In this document: positions 1 to 6,973 of the stretch, one piece after another | Layout: every line of letters begins with the position of its first letter | How positions within the stretch are numbered: position 1 is the stretch's first letter | DNA from: an uncultured Candidatus Altimarinota bacterium | GTDB taxonomy: Bacteria; Patescibacteriota; Gracilibacteria; CAIRYL01 | Assembly (NCBI GenBank): GCA_947311645.1 | Contig: CAMZKZ010000048.1 | Location: 1 to 11,316 of the forward strand | DNA: 11,316 nt | Direction of reading: 5' to 3' | Translations under genes and position numbers: made by a program | The notes under the pieces: model-generated | Database searches by the model: none | Seen by the model: only the letters and a program-made list of their open reading frames with translations | What the model was told of the DNA's origin: nothing

Positions 1-35
1 TAAGAAGTATTGAAAAAAAAGAACTCTTTTCATTC

Positions 36-72
36 AAAAAAAATTATATACATTATGTATATAATTTTTTTT
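36..72 (-). terminator. AT-only palindromic terminator downstream of galU
   Basis: A perfect 17-bp inverted repeat (36-52 with 56-72) closes on a 3-nt loop. The outer 8 bp are A:T runs, so either strand would end its hairpin in a U-tract. It lies 127 nt past the galU stop and is the first terminator-like structure after that operon. The symmetry means it could also stop a plus-strand transcript entering from the left of the window. The stem has one G:C pair only, so termination strength is uncertain. Confidence 0.6.
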
Positions 73-91
73 ATTGTATAACTATTTTTAT

Positions 92-170
92 TTCTCTGTA
101 TTTTCATCTCTCTCTATCTCTCTAACTCTCGCTTTCACTTTCTCGCTTTCTCGCTTTCTCGTCCCCTTTA
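92..170. repeat. Pyrimidine-rich tract with three tandem CTTTCTCG units
   Basis: The plus strand is almost all C and T over about 79 bp. It contains CT dinucleotide runs (about 106-130) and three perfect tandem copies of the 8-mer CTTTCTCG (138-161), with a degenerate copy just before. On the transcribed (minus) strand this is a purine-rich GA tract in the 3' untranslated region of galU. No reading frame or known RNA family was recognised in it. It fills most of the 198-bp gene-free left edge. Confidence 0.75.
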
Positions 171-198
171 TTGTTTAAACAAAAAAAGAATAATTTCA

Positions 199-1104
199 TT
201 ATTGAATAATCTGTACAATATCTTCTTTTGTAACCTCCCCACTCTGCAATGCCATATAAATATTTGCGAGCAATAACTCTTTTAAATTTCCTGTATCAAA
301 CCTATCTCCTTCAATAGCACATGAAACTACTGGAATAGACTTCTGTAACATTTGTTCAAATCCGTCTATTAAACGGATCTCTCCCCCATCAGAATGTGTT
401 GCACTTTCTAATGCATCCCAAATATCTGGAGTACAAATATATTTCCCAATAATTGCCTGATTTGATGGAGCTTCTTCTTTTTTTGGTTTTTCTACAACAC
501 TTTTTACAGTATTCACTTTTTTATCTGAATGTGTAATATCTACAACACCGTACGAAGATATTGTTTCCAAAGGAACTGAACGAACCCCTATCACAGAAGA
601 TTGTTCTTGTGCATAGACTTCTAATAATTGCTGTATAGAAGACTTTTGTGCTTCAATCGAAGAAGTATTCGGAAAAGTTAAATCATCTCCAAAAACAACC
701 ACAAATGGCTCATTAGATAACAAATGTCGTGCCTGCGAAATTGCGTGCCCATCTCCAAGTTGTTCTGCCTGTCGCACAGATGAAAATTTTAGATTTTTAA
801 ATTTTGTAATTTTTTTTAATCGAAGAGCACTTTCAGTATCTCCTTCATCTGCTTTTTTTTGTAATTTTATTTCTAATTCTGGAAATGCATCAAAATAATC
901 CATAATTGAATCTTTTCCTTTTGATGTTACAAAAATAATTTCTTCAATTCCTGCATTCATACACTCTTCCACCAAAATATCTAACACCGGTACATTGTAC
1001 ACGGGAAGTAATTCTTTTGCCGATACTTTTGTAAGAGGCAACATTCGAGTCCCCATTCCTGCGACTGGAAACAATGCTTTTTTTATCATTTTATTATTTT
1101 TCAT
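199..1104 (-). CDS. galU: UTP--glucose-1-phosphate uridylyltransferase
   Basis: This enzyme makes UDP-glucose from UTP and glucose-1-phosphate in the cytoplasm, supplying cell-envelope glycan and glycosyltransferase pathways. The 301 aa are a normal GalU length. Visible family motifs are the nucleotide-binding VAGMGTR loop (residues 14-20), the TKVSAKELLPV segment (25-35), QLGDGHA (115-121), the metal-site GDD (139-141), VEKPK (204-208) and GGEIRLID (240-247). The start at 1104 follows the obg stop by 16 nt; upstream there is only a weak AGAG purine patch. M6 is an alternative start that would still leave the nucleotide loop intact. It is probably the last gene of secF-obg-galU. Related sugar nucleotidyltransferases (RfbA/RmlA) are less likely because the GGEIRLID segment and overall layout follow GalU. 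Confidence 0.93.
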   Translation of the reverse strand: MKNNKMIKKALFPVAGMGTRMLPLTKVSAKELLPVYNVPVLDILVEECMNAGIEEIIFVTSKGKDSIMDYFDAFPELEIKLQKKADEGDTESALRLKKITKFKNLKFSSVRQAEQLGDGHAISQARHLLSNEPFVVVFGDDLTFPNTSSIEAQKSSIQQLLEVYAQEQSSVIGVRSVPLETISSYGVVDITHSDKKVNTVKSVVEKPKKEEAPSNQAIIGKYICTPDIWDALESATHSDGGEIRLIDGFEQMLQKSIPVVSCAIEGDRFDTGNLKELLLANIYMALQSGEVTKEDIVQIIQ

Positions 1105-1120
1105 ATATTCTCTAATATAT

Positions 1121-2467
1121 CTATTTTTTTAATACCAATGGTTCAAAATTAAAATGCTTTGCACCTACAAATAAAGTTGTACCATTTACTGCACCCGCTT
1201 CCAGCAATTTTTTTTGAATTCCCATTTTATGAATTACATCTCGCACTCGCATTACAGCTTCCTTATTTTGCAAATCTGTTTGAATAACAATTTGCTCAAA
1301 TCGTTTTCCTTTAATACGAAACCCCTCTCTTCGTGGGGCTCCAAAATCATCTCCTCTTTGAACCTCTTTTTCAATAGTAAAAAACTTTGGATCTACTTTA
1401 TCAAGATGTGGCTGAAACAGTGTAATTTCATCCGATCGTCGTTTTTCTTCTTCTGCTTTTCGCTCTTCTTCTCGAATATCTTCAATTACTCTCCATACTT
1501 TTTCTTTTAATTCATGCAACCCAGTTCCTGCAAAAGATGCAATAGCTAAAGGACGAACACCTAATTCATTTTCAAATTCATCTTGTAAAAATTCGAGTAA
1601 TTCTTCGTCTCCACCCAATGTATCAACTTTAGAAAATACAATAATTTCTTTTTTTTCTGCAAGCTCTTGTGAATAATTTTCAAGCTCTTTTCGAATAATC
1701 CTATAATCTTCTAATGGTTGCGGACGAGATAAATCAATCAAATGAATACATATTTTACTTCGAGAAATATGCCGTAAAAATTCATCTCCTAACCCCTTTC
1801 CTTCACTTGCGCCTTCAATTAATCCCGGTATATCACACGCAATAAAAGTTCTATCATCAGAAAGACGCACAACACCTAAATTTGGAATAAGTGTGGTAAA
1901 ATGGTAGGCTGCAATTTTTGGTTTTGCTGCAGATATTTGTGAAATAAGCGTAGATTTTCCTGCAGATGGCAATCCAATAATCCCAACATCTGCAACTAAT
2001 TTTAACTCTAAATCAACATAGATTTCTTGACCAGGCTCTCCTAATTCTGCGAATCGTGGAGTTTGACGAACCGAACTTTTAAAATGTTCATTTCCATATC
2101 CTCCTCGCCCTCCTTGTGCAATAATACGCTCTTCTTCATGTACCCGAAAATCATACAATATTTCTTGCGTTTCAGAGTCTCGCACAATAGTACCAATTGG
2201 TACTTCTAACACAATATCTTCTCCACCATGACCATGCAACTGTCGTCCTTGACCACCTTCTCCATTTTCTGCTTTAAACTTTTTTTTTGAATGCAAATGA
2301 ATCAAACTATTTAAATTACAATTTGCTTTCAAAATCACATTTCCCCCTCTTCCACCATCTCCACCATCAGGACCTCCTTTTGCCAAAAACTTTGCCCGTA
2401 ACAAAGAAATTGCACCACTTCCACCATTTCCTGCTTTTAAATAAAGCGAGGTTTGATCACAAAACAT
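1121..2467 (-). CDS. obg: Obg family GTPase (ObgE/CgtA)
   Basis: Obg is a GTPase bound to the large ribosomal subunit, acting in 50S assembly and stress or growth control. All three domains are visible in 448 aa: the Gly-rich Obg fold (about 1-158, with GGPDGGDGGRGG at 31-42), the G domain (G1 GLPSAGKST 165-173, G3 DIPG 212-215, G4 SKVD 279-282) and a C-terminal OCT domain (about 383-436, ending NGTTLFVG). A charged Glu/Lys/Arg-rich linker (about 327-347) joins the G and OCT domains. The G4 box has Ser where the family normally has Asn (NKxD). The gene begins 20 nt after the secF stop with no clear Shine-Dalgarno and is the only gene here ending in TAG. Confidence 0.96.
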   Translation of the reverse strand: MFCDQTSLYLKAGNGGSGAISLLRAKFLAKGGPDGGDGGRGGNVILKANCNLNSLIHLHSKKKFKAENGEGGQGRQLHGHGGEDIVLEVPIGTIVRDSETQEILYDFRVHEEERIIAQGGRGGYGNEHFKSSVRQTPRFAELGEPGQEIYVDLELKLVADVGIIGLPSAGKSTLISQISAAKPKIAAYHFTTLIPNLGVVRLSDDRTFIACDIPGLIEGASEGKGLGDEFLRHISRSKICIHLIDLSRPQPLEDYRIIRKELENYSQELAEKKEIIVFSKVDTLGGDEELLEFLQDEFENELGVRPLAIASFAGTGLHELKEKVWRVIEDIREEERKAEEEKRRSDEITLFQPHLDKVDPKFFTIEKEVQRGDDFGAPRREGFRIKGKRFEQIVIQTDLQNKEAVMRVRDVIHKMGIQKKLLEAGAVNGTTLFVGAKHFNFEPLVLKK

Positions 2468-2487
2468 TATATTATTTTTTTAAATTT

Positions 2488-3471
2488 TTATACTACTTTT
2501 CCCGAAATATACTCTCCTTCTTTATACTCAACTTCTTCTTCATCTATTGGTGCATTTTCTAAATCTTTCTGAATAAACAAAACTAATAATGGAGTTGCAA
2601 TAAAAATCGATGAATATGTTCCAATGAAAATCCCAAATGATAAAGCAAAAATAAATGCAAATAAACTTGGTGCTCCCCAAATTAACAATGACAATAAAAC
2701 AAATAAAGTCGAAATCGATGTATGAAACGATCTCCCCATTGTTTGCCATAAAGAATCTTCTGCAATCTCTTCTATTAAATGAGATTTTTTTCCATTTAAA
2801 TTTTCACGAAGCCTATCAAATACAACAATTGTATCATGAACCGAAAATCCTAATACTGTTAAAAGTGCTGTTACAAATAATGTATCAACCTGTAAATTTA
2901 TAAACTGAGAAAGCAATGCAAATGCCCCTGCAATAATAAGAACATCATGCACCAATGCAATAATAGCCGTCATTCCAAATCTCCATGAAGAAATTCCCTT
3001 TGGAACCGTTCGAAATGTCCATGCTAAAAATAAAATAATTGCTACTATTGCGAGTGAAAGCGTTGTAAGTGCCTGCGTTTTAAAATAATCTCCAAGACTT
3101 GCACCAACGGTAGAAACTCCTTCAATTGCAATAGAAGAATCAATTTTTTTCAAAGAATTCAATAACAATTCTTGAGACTCCACCGAAAGTTCATGCGATT
3201 TTATAATAAAACTCTCCCCTCCAGATATCTCTGATACAACTGGTGAAATATCTTCCCCAAAAATATCTTTATATGTAGACTCCAGCACTTCTGTGGATAA
3301 CGCATTATTTTCTGTTGATAACACCAATTCCGTTCCTCCTACAAAATCTATCCCTAAAGAGAGACGAAATTGTGGAGCTATCAAAAAAAATAAACTCAAT
3401 GATAGCAAAATTCCAGAAAAAATAAAACCATAGTGTCTATTTTTAATAATATTAAATCGTAAAAATTTCAT
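2488..3471 (-). CDS. secF: Protein translocase subunit SecF
   Basis: SecF is an inner-membrane RND-type subunit that, with SecD, uses the proton gradient to help SecYEG export proteins. The 327 aa show one N-terminal membrane segment (about 15-33), the first-loop motif GIDFVGGT (40-47), an extracytoplasmic domain to about residue 128, then a cluster of hydrophobic segments (about 132-151, 168-188, 198-218, 252-268, 272-300). The signature VHDTIVVFDRLREN (211-224) corresponds to the NDTVVVFDRIREN motif of the family. The C-terminus is acidic. SecD is usually adjacent or fused; it is not in this window, and the gene upstream is an oppositely oriented tRNA. A TATAAT box lies 11 nt before the ATG; a GAG triplet is the only SD-like feature. 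Confidence 0.95.
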   Translation of the reverse strand: MKFLRFNIIKNRHYGFIFSGILLSLSLFFLIAPQFRLSLGIDFVGGTELVLSTENNALSTEVLESTYKDIFGEDISPVVSEISGGESFIIKSHELSVESQELLLNSLKKIDSSIAIEGVSTVGASLGDYFKTQALTTLSLAIVAIILFLAWTFRTVPKGISSWRFGMTAIIALVHDVLIIAGAFALLSQFINLQVDTLFVTALLTVLGFSVHDTIVVFDRLRENLNGKKSHLIEEIAEDSLWQTMGRSFHTSISTLFVLLSLLIWGAPSLFAFIFALSFGIFIGTYSSIFIATPLLVLFIQKDLENAPIDEEEVEYKEGEYISGKVV

Positions 3472-3482
3472 ATCTCGTAAGT

Positions 3483-3488
3483 ATTATA
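3483..3488 (-). promoter_or_regulatory. Putative -10 box of the secF-obg-galU operon
   Basis: A perfect TATAAT on the minus strand ends 11 nt before the secF ATG. With the usual 6-8 nt to the start site, the leader would be only about 4-5 nt. No convincing -35 hexamer was found 16-18 bp upstream. Confidence 0.5.
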
Positions 3489-3496
3489 ATAAATTA

Positions 3497-3524
3497 TTCT
3501 CTAAAGTGCAGAAAGTGTAGAGAA
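3497..3524. repeat. Inverted repeat enclosing a direct repeat upstream of secF
   Basis: TTCTCTA (3497-3503) is matched by its exact reverse complement TAGAGAA (3518-3524). The interval contains two direct copies of AAAGTG (3503-3508 and 3512-3517). It sits where the -35 region of the secF promoter would be, so it could be an operator. It has no U-tract, so terminator function is unlikely. Confidence 0.4.
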
Positions 3525-3561
3525 AATATCATAAAAATACAAGATTACTATTATTTTTATA

Positions 3562-3590
3562 TTGCTAATTTTTTAAAATAGAAATATACT
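3562..3590 (+). promoter_or_regulatory. Sigma70-type promoter of tRNA-Arg
   Basis: The -35 TTGCTA (3562-3567) and -10 TATACT (3585-3590) are separated by exactly 17 bp. This places the start site near 3597, about 10 nt before the mature tRNA 5' end. It diverges from the secF promoter. Confidence 0.65.
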
Positions 3591-3606
3591 TCATTTGCAT
3601 TTTTTT

Positions 3607-3683
3607 GCTCGCGTAGCTCAGCTGGATAGAGCGGCACCCTTCTAAGGTGATGGCCATAGGTTCGAATCCTATCGCGGGTACCA
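3607..3683 (+). tRNA. tRNA-Arg (anticodon UCU)
   Basis: The 77-nt cloverleaf folds completely. The acceptor stem pairs 3607-3613 with 3673-3679, including two G:U pairs. The D stem is GCTC/GAGC (3616-3619 with 3629-3632), the T arm has loop TTCGAAT (3661-3667), discriminator base A is at 3680, and the CCA end is encoded (3681-3683). The anticodon TCT is at 3641-3643 and reads AGA/AGG. Position 27-43 is a G-A mismatch, leaving a 4-bp anticodon stem. AGA is a minority arginine codon in the neighbouring plus-strand genes, where CGA predominates. Confidence 0.97.
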
Positions 3684-3694
3684 GATATGCACAA

Positions 3695-3731
3695 AAAAAA
3701 GAACAGAAGATTTTTTCTTCTGTTCTTTTTT
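3695..3731. terminator. Bidirectional intrinsic terminator between tRNA-Arg and the S41 protease gene
   Basis: A perfect 16-bp stem (3695-3710 with 3716-3731) has a 5-nt loop. Its core GAACAGAAGA/TCTTCTGTTC is flanked by A and T runs, so both RNAs would end in a U-tract. It starts 11 nt past the tRNA CCA end and lies 16 nt beyond the stop of the convergent protease gene. Confidence 0.88.
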
Positions 3732-3747
3732 GTTTACACGACACCCA

Positions 3748-5496
3748 TTATTTTAATCGTAATTTTGCTTCATAAAAATAACTTTCATCACTTTGATCAT
3801 TCATAACATGGTCAGGAGAAACTCCTATTTCATGAATAATATTTTGAAAAGGAGATCGGAACTCAGAAGTTGTTACTTTTAATGCCCCTCGTGGCAAAGA
3901 AAATAATTGCTGAGCAATTCCTTTTCCATATGAAGTTGTTCCAATAATATCCCCTCTATCATAATCTTTTATAGCAGCGGAAAAAATTTCTGCCGCACTT
4001 GCACTATATTCATTTTGAAATACAACCAATGGAATATCAGTATATGCTCCAGATCCTTCAACATAATATATGTCTTCTTTTTCATCAGCATTATACAATC
4101 TCACTGCGATAGAACCTTCTTCTAACACTTCTCCCAACATTTCTTGTGCAGAATTCATGAGCCCTCCTGGATTAAACCGAAGATCTACTATAACTCCTCG
4201 TATTTTCGAATTTTCCGACAAATGTTCATCTAAAATATCTTTAAAATCTTGAGCAGTAAACGATTTAAAAGAACGAACTCGTATCCATAAAATGGAATCT
4301 TTTACTTCGTATCGCACTGTCGATAATGCACCAACCAATATTTTTTTTCGAACAAATCGAATATCTAATTCCGTACCATTTCTTTTAACAGTAATTACAG
4401 AAGATGTTCCTACCTCTCCTTTAATTTTTTCAACAATAGCTGAAACCGGTAATTCAAGAATAGTTTCTCCATCAACCCCTACAATTACATCTCCTACTTG
4501 CATATGAGAAATTTCTGCAGGACTTCCAGAAAAAATTTCTGTAATAACAAGTCCTCCATTTGTTGCAGGCTGAATTGCAACTCCTAACCCTGCATATTCT
4601 TTTTCTGTTTCTGGCTCCTCATTAATATATTTCGTAAATGCCTCCTCTTGTTCTGGTGGCATATACACAGTGTATTTATCCCCCAAAGAATTCACCATTC
4701 CTTCTATTGCAGCATCTTCTAATGCTGTTTTTTCAATATCGTTTCGTTTTAAAAACTGTGCTTCCAGAATATTTTCTACTGCTTCAATATTATTTATATT
4801 TCCACTATTCGTTATATTTTCTGTATTATTTGTAGTACTTTCTTTTTCATTATTCAGTACATAAAGCATCCATATTGCATCTTCTCGTGTCAGATAATCA
4901 TAGGGTTTAATATGCAAATTTGTTTTTCGAAGTGTCGCCTTGTTTCGCAAAATCCCTTTTTCTATAGCAACAAGAATAAGGTTTCGTTCTTTTATATCAT
5001 CTGGAAGATCTCCCCAAAACTCTTGCATTTCACTTCCTGCATTTGGAACAGGAACAATTCCTTCTAATGCAAAAAGCATTTTTACTGCTTCTATTCGTGT
5101 TAATTTTTTATTTTTCAAAAATTTTCCTTTTTGTTCAAACTGCTCCAAAACATTTAAGGCATATCCTGCAGAAATATAAGATTTCATATCTTCTGATATA
5201 TCATTCTTCGAAGACACATCTATAAATACAGTTGAAATAGCATCACTTGTATACATACCGGTATCAATCTGCGCATTATCAAATATCCATTCTAAAAATT
5301 CTCCTCGTCGCACCGATTTATGCCCATCAAATCTATATTTTTGTTCCAATTCCGTAAACACTTTTGTATGTTCTGCAATTGATTCTACATATGATGGCAC
5401 TTCATCTGTAAATGCAAATGTAGAAGCTGAAGAAGACGAAAAAAACAAAACCCCTAATACCAACGACACAACACTCCCCTTCTTTTTATAGACCAT
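3748..5496 (-). CDS. ctpA: Secreted S41 C-terminal processing peptidase with SLH-like repeats and PDZ domain
   Basis: Carboxyl-terminal processing proteases cleave exported or envelope proteins from the C-terminus. This 582-aa protein begins with a signal peptide (KKK at 4-6, hydrophobic 9-20, possible cleavage near A28). Three SLH-like segments follow, each ending in an R-x-E/D-centred helix: RRGEFLEWIF (63-72), TRIEAVKMLF (133-142) and TREDAIWMLY (203-212). After an Asn/Thr-rich linker (218-236) come the S41 cap (LGDKYTVYMPPEQ, 271-283), a PDZ domain (about 300-383) and the protease core. The Ser-Lys dyad is visible as S498 in EYSASAAEIF and K525 in SYGKGIAQQ, with Q529 in the expected third position. 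SLH repeats suggest attachment to the cell wall or S-layer. It diverges from grpE and has a TATAAT 12 nt before the ATG. The family is certain; the substrate is unknown. Confidence 0.93.
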   Translation of the reverse strand: MVYKKKGSVVSLVLGVLFFSSSSASTFAFTDEVPSYVESIAEHTKVFTELEQKYRFDGHKSVRRGEFLEWIFDNAQIDTGMYTSDAISTVFIDVSSKNDISEDMKSYISAGYALNVLEQFEQKGKFLKNKKLTRIEAVKMLFALEGIVPVPNAGSEMQEFWGDLPDDIKERNLILVAIEKGILRNKATLRKTNLHIKPYDYLTREDAIWMLYVLNNEKESTTNNTENITNSGNINNIEAVENILEAQFLKRNDIEKTALEDAAIEGMVNSLGDKYTVYMPPEQEEAFTKYINEEPETEKEYAGLGVAIQPATNGGLVITEIFSGSPAEISHMQVGDVIVGVDGETILELPVSAIVEKIKGEVGTSSVITVKRNGTELDIRFVRKKILVGALSTVRYEVKDSILWIRVRSFKSFTAQDFKDILDEHLSENSKIRGVIVDLRFNPGGLMNSAQEMLGEVLEEGSIAVRLYNADEKEDIYYVEGSGAYTDIPLVVFQNEYSASAAEIFSAAIKDYDRGDIIGTTSYGKGIAQQLFSLPRGALKVTTSEFRSPFQNIIHEIGVSPDHVMNDQSDESYFYEAKLRLK

Positions 5497-5508
5497 AAAA
5501 TATCAATA

Positions 5509-5514
5509 ATTATA
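5509..5514 (-). promoter_or_regulatory. Putative -10 box of the S41 protease gene
   Basis: A minus-strand TATAAT ends 12 nt before the ATG at 5496, implying a leader of about 5-6 nt. No consensus -35 is present; that position (about 5532-5537) falls in the left arm of the 5532-5550 palindrome. Confidence 0.45.
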
Positions 5515-5531
5515 TAATTTTTACATAAAAA

Positions 5532-5550
5532 AAGTATACTAAATATACTT
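5532..5550. promoter_or_regulatory. Palindromic operator candidate between the S41 protease gene and grpE
   Basis: AAGTATA (5532-5538) and TATACTT (5544-5550) form a perfect 7-bp inverted repeat around a 5-bp spacer. The dyad overlaps the predicted grpE -35 and the expected -35 position of the divergent protease gene, the classical place for a dimeric repressor to control both. It is not a CIRCE element (TTAGCACTC-N9-GAGTGCTAA). Confidence 0.45.
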
Positions 5551-5577
5551 GAAAAATCAAAGTGCATACCATAAAAT
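5549..5577 (+). promoter_or_regulatory. Sigma70-type promoter of grpE
   Basis: The -35 TTGAAA (5549-5554) and -10 TAAAAT (5572-5577), each 5 of 6 to consensus, are spaced by exactly 17 bp. This predicts a start near 5584 and a leader of about 36 nt that lacks a Shine-Dalgarno before the ATG at 5620. Confidence 0.6.
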
Positions 5578-5619
5578 ATATTGTACATTATATAGAATTT
5601 TTACTTTTTACCTACTCAT

Positions 5620-6201
5620 ATGACTGATAAAAACACAGCAGAAGATATTGCAAACAAAGAAGAAGACAACACAAGTACTTCTGAAAAAGAAACAAATAAA
5701 ACAAGTGAAGAAAATAGTGCAAAAAAAACAGAAGAAAAGACAGAAGAAAACACTATAGAGAAACTTCAAAAAGAAAATGCCGAGTTAAACGATAAACTCC
5801 TTCGAGCAACTGCAGATATTCAAAATATTAAACGACGAATGATTGAAGACCGAGTAGCTTCACGACTTGATGGTGCAAAAGATTTACTCCTTCCCATTAC
5901 AAATGTAATTGATAATTTACAAAGAGCATTTTCTCATATTCCTGAGGACTTAAAAGAAAATGATTTTATAAAATCACTTCAATCTATAGATGAAAATTTA
6001 AACAAAGCATTAACAGAACAAGGGGTAGAATTTTTTGCAGAAGCAGAAGAAATATTTGATGCAAACCTTCATGATTCTATGATGATAGACCCAAACACAA
6101 AAAAAAATAGCATTGCACAAGTCTTTGAAAAAGGAATTTTATTTAAAGGAAAAGTAATACGACACGCGAAAGTAAGCGTTGGAAGTAAAGAAGAGAAATA
6201 A
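5620..6201 (+). CDS. grpE: Nucleotide exchange factor GrpE
   Basis: GrpE releases ADP from DnaK (Hsp70) and so drives the chaperone cycle in the cytoplasm. The 193 aa follow the family plan: an acidic, Lys/Glu/Thr-rich disordered N-terminus (about 1-45), a long coiled-coil helix (about 46-95, with NAELNDKLLRATADIQNIKRR), a short helical bundle, and the C-terminal beta domain (about 143-189). The latter carries the diagnostic FDANLHDSMM and GILFKGKVIRHAKVSV segments. The gene is monocistronic here: its own promoter upstream, a strong hairpin directly after the stop, and no dnaK or dnaJ in the window. No heat-shock CIRCE site was seen. Six of seven arginines are CGA. A run of nine A's at 6099-6107 lies inside the gene but does not break the frame. 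Confidence 0.96.
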   Translation: MTDKNTAEDIANKEEDNTSTSEKETNKTSEENSAKKTEEKTEENTIEKLQKENAELNDKLLRATADIQNIKRRMIEDRVASRLDGAKDLLLPITNVIDNLQRAFSHIPEDLKENDFIKSLQSIDENLNKALTEQGVEFFAEAEEIFDANLHDSMMIDPNTKKNSIAQVFEKGILFKGKVIRHAKVSVGSKEEK

Positions 6202-6222
6202 AAAAATTATCTATTTATTAAA

Positions 6223-6260
6223 AAGAAAATATTTTGTATTATTATACAAAATATTTTTTT
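6223..6260 (+). terminator. Intrinsic terminator of grpE
   Basis: A 17-bp stem (6223-6239 with 6244-6260, containing one G:U wobble) closes on a 4-nt loop and ends in a run of seven T's. It starts 22 nt after the grpE stop. The next gene begins only 26 nt further on, so that gene needs its own promoter or readthrough. Confidence 0.8.
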
Positions 6261-6285
6261 ATATTATTTTCTTTCTTTTTGCACT

Positions 6286-6951
6286 ATGAGCACACCAATT
6301 CGCCCTCACAACAAAAATTTAAAAATTTTTTCCAATGCAGATACATATTTAACACAACTTCAATCATACGGAATAATTGAAAAAGGACACTTTGAATACA
6401 AAGGAAAAGCAGAAGACGGCAGTCGATTACGAGGTGAATATTTTGTTAATTTTCGAAAATTAAAAACGAACCAAGAAATAGAAATTTCAGATCTTTATTG
6501 GAATGCCATCGAAGAATTTTTTAGTGATAAAATATCGGACCTTATAATTGTAGGAGTCGCATTTGGTTCACTCAGCTTACCAAAAGTTATTCAAACACTT
6601 GGATTTTCAAAATATAATATTGAATACGCCTATACAGAAAAACGAAATGGTATTTTAGGACTATACGGAGAACAAGCAGAAAAATGCCGAGGAAAACATA
6701 TTTTATTTATAGAAGATGTTTTTAACAATGGAACTTCTATCAAAGAACTGAGCTCTGAAATAAATGAAAAAAAAGAAAATTTAGAACTAAAAGGATTCTC
6801 TGTTTTATATGGAGTTCACAGAGGACATACATTTGCAGAAGAACCAAAAGGAGAAGTCTATACAATGTGCCAAATTTATGCTCCTGCAGTACATTCTTCA
6901 CAGCTATCAGCCGAAATTTTAGCACGACCATTAAAAGAGTATAAAAAATAA
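6286..6951 (+). CDS. pyrE: Orotate phosphoribosyltransferase-like protein
   Basis: This is a type I phosphoribosyltransferase of 221 aa. The PRPP-binding loop is visible as ILFIEDVFNNGTS (139-151) with acidic pair E143-D144. The preceding strand and turn are VGVAFGSLSLPKVIQ (89-103), and a YTEKRNGILGLYGE segment (116-129) fits the flexible catalytic loop of OPRTs. The N-terminal HFEYKG...RGEYFVNFRKL region (35-59) resembles the OPRT entry segment. It lies 22 nt before a dihydroorotate dehydrogenase gene, the enzyme that makes orotate, which favours an OPRT role converting orotate and PRPP to OMP. The loop is atypical: Glu replaces the first Asp and Asn-Asn stands where Thr-Thr or Thr-Gly is usual. 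Another purine or pyrimidine PRTase remains possible. There is no Shine-Dalgarno before the ATG. Confidence 0.65.
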   Translation: MSTPIRPHNKNLKIFSNADTYLTQLQSYGIIEKGHFEYKGKAEDGSRLRGEYFVNFRKLKTNQEIEISDLYWNAIEEFFSDKISDLIIVGVAFGSLSLPKVIQTLGFSKYNIEYAYTEKRNGILGLYGEQAEKCRGKHILFIEDVFNNGTSIKELSSEINEKKENLELKGFSVLYGVHRGHTFAEEPKGEVYTMCQIYAPAVHSSQLSAEILARPLKEYKK

Positions 6952-6973
6952 TATATCATTACCACAATAACCA

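Noticed and set aside
138..161. CRISPR-like array
   Set aside because: The three 8-nt units are directly adjacent with no spacers, so this is a simple tandem repeat. No cas gene is present.
5551..5619. CIRCE heat-shock operator upstream of grpE
   Set aside because: No TTAGCACTC-N9-GAGTGCTAA or close variant was found in the leader.
6099..6107. Programmed frameshift at the nine-A run in grpE
   Set aside because: The frame is intact to a normal GrpE C-terminus, and the shifted frame offers nothing recognisable. Long A-runs are common in such AT-rich genes.
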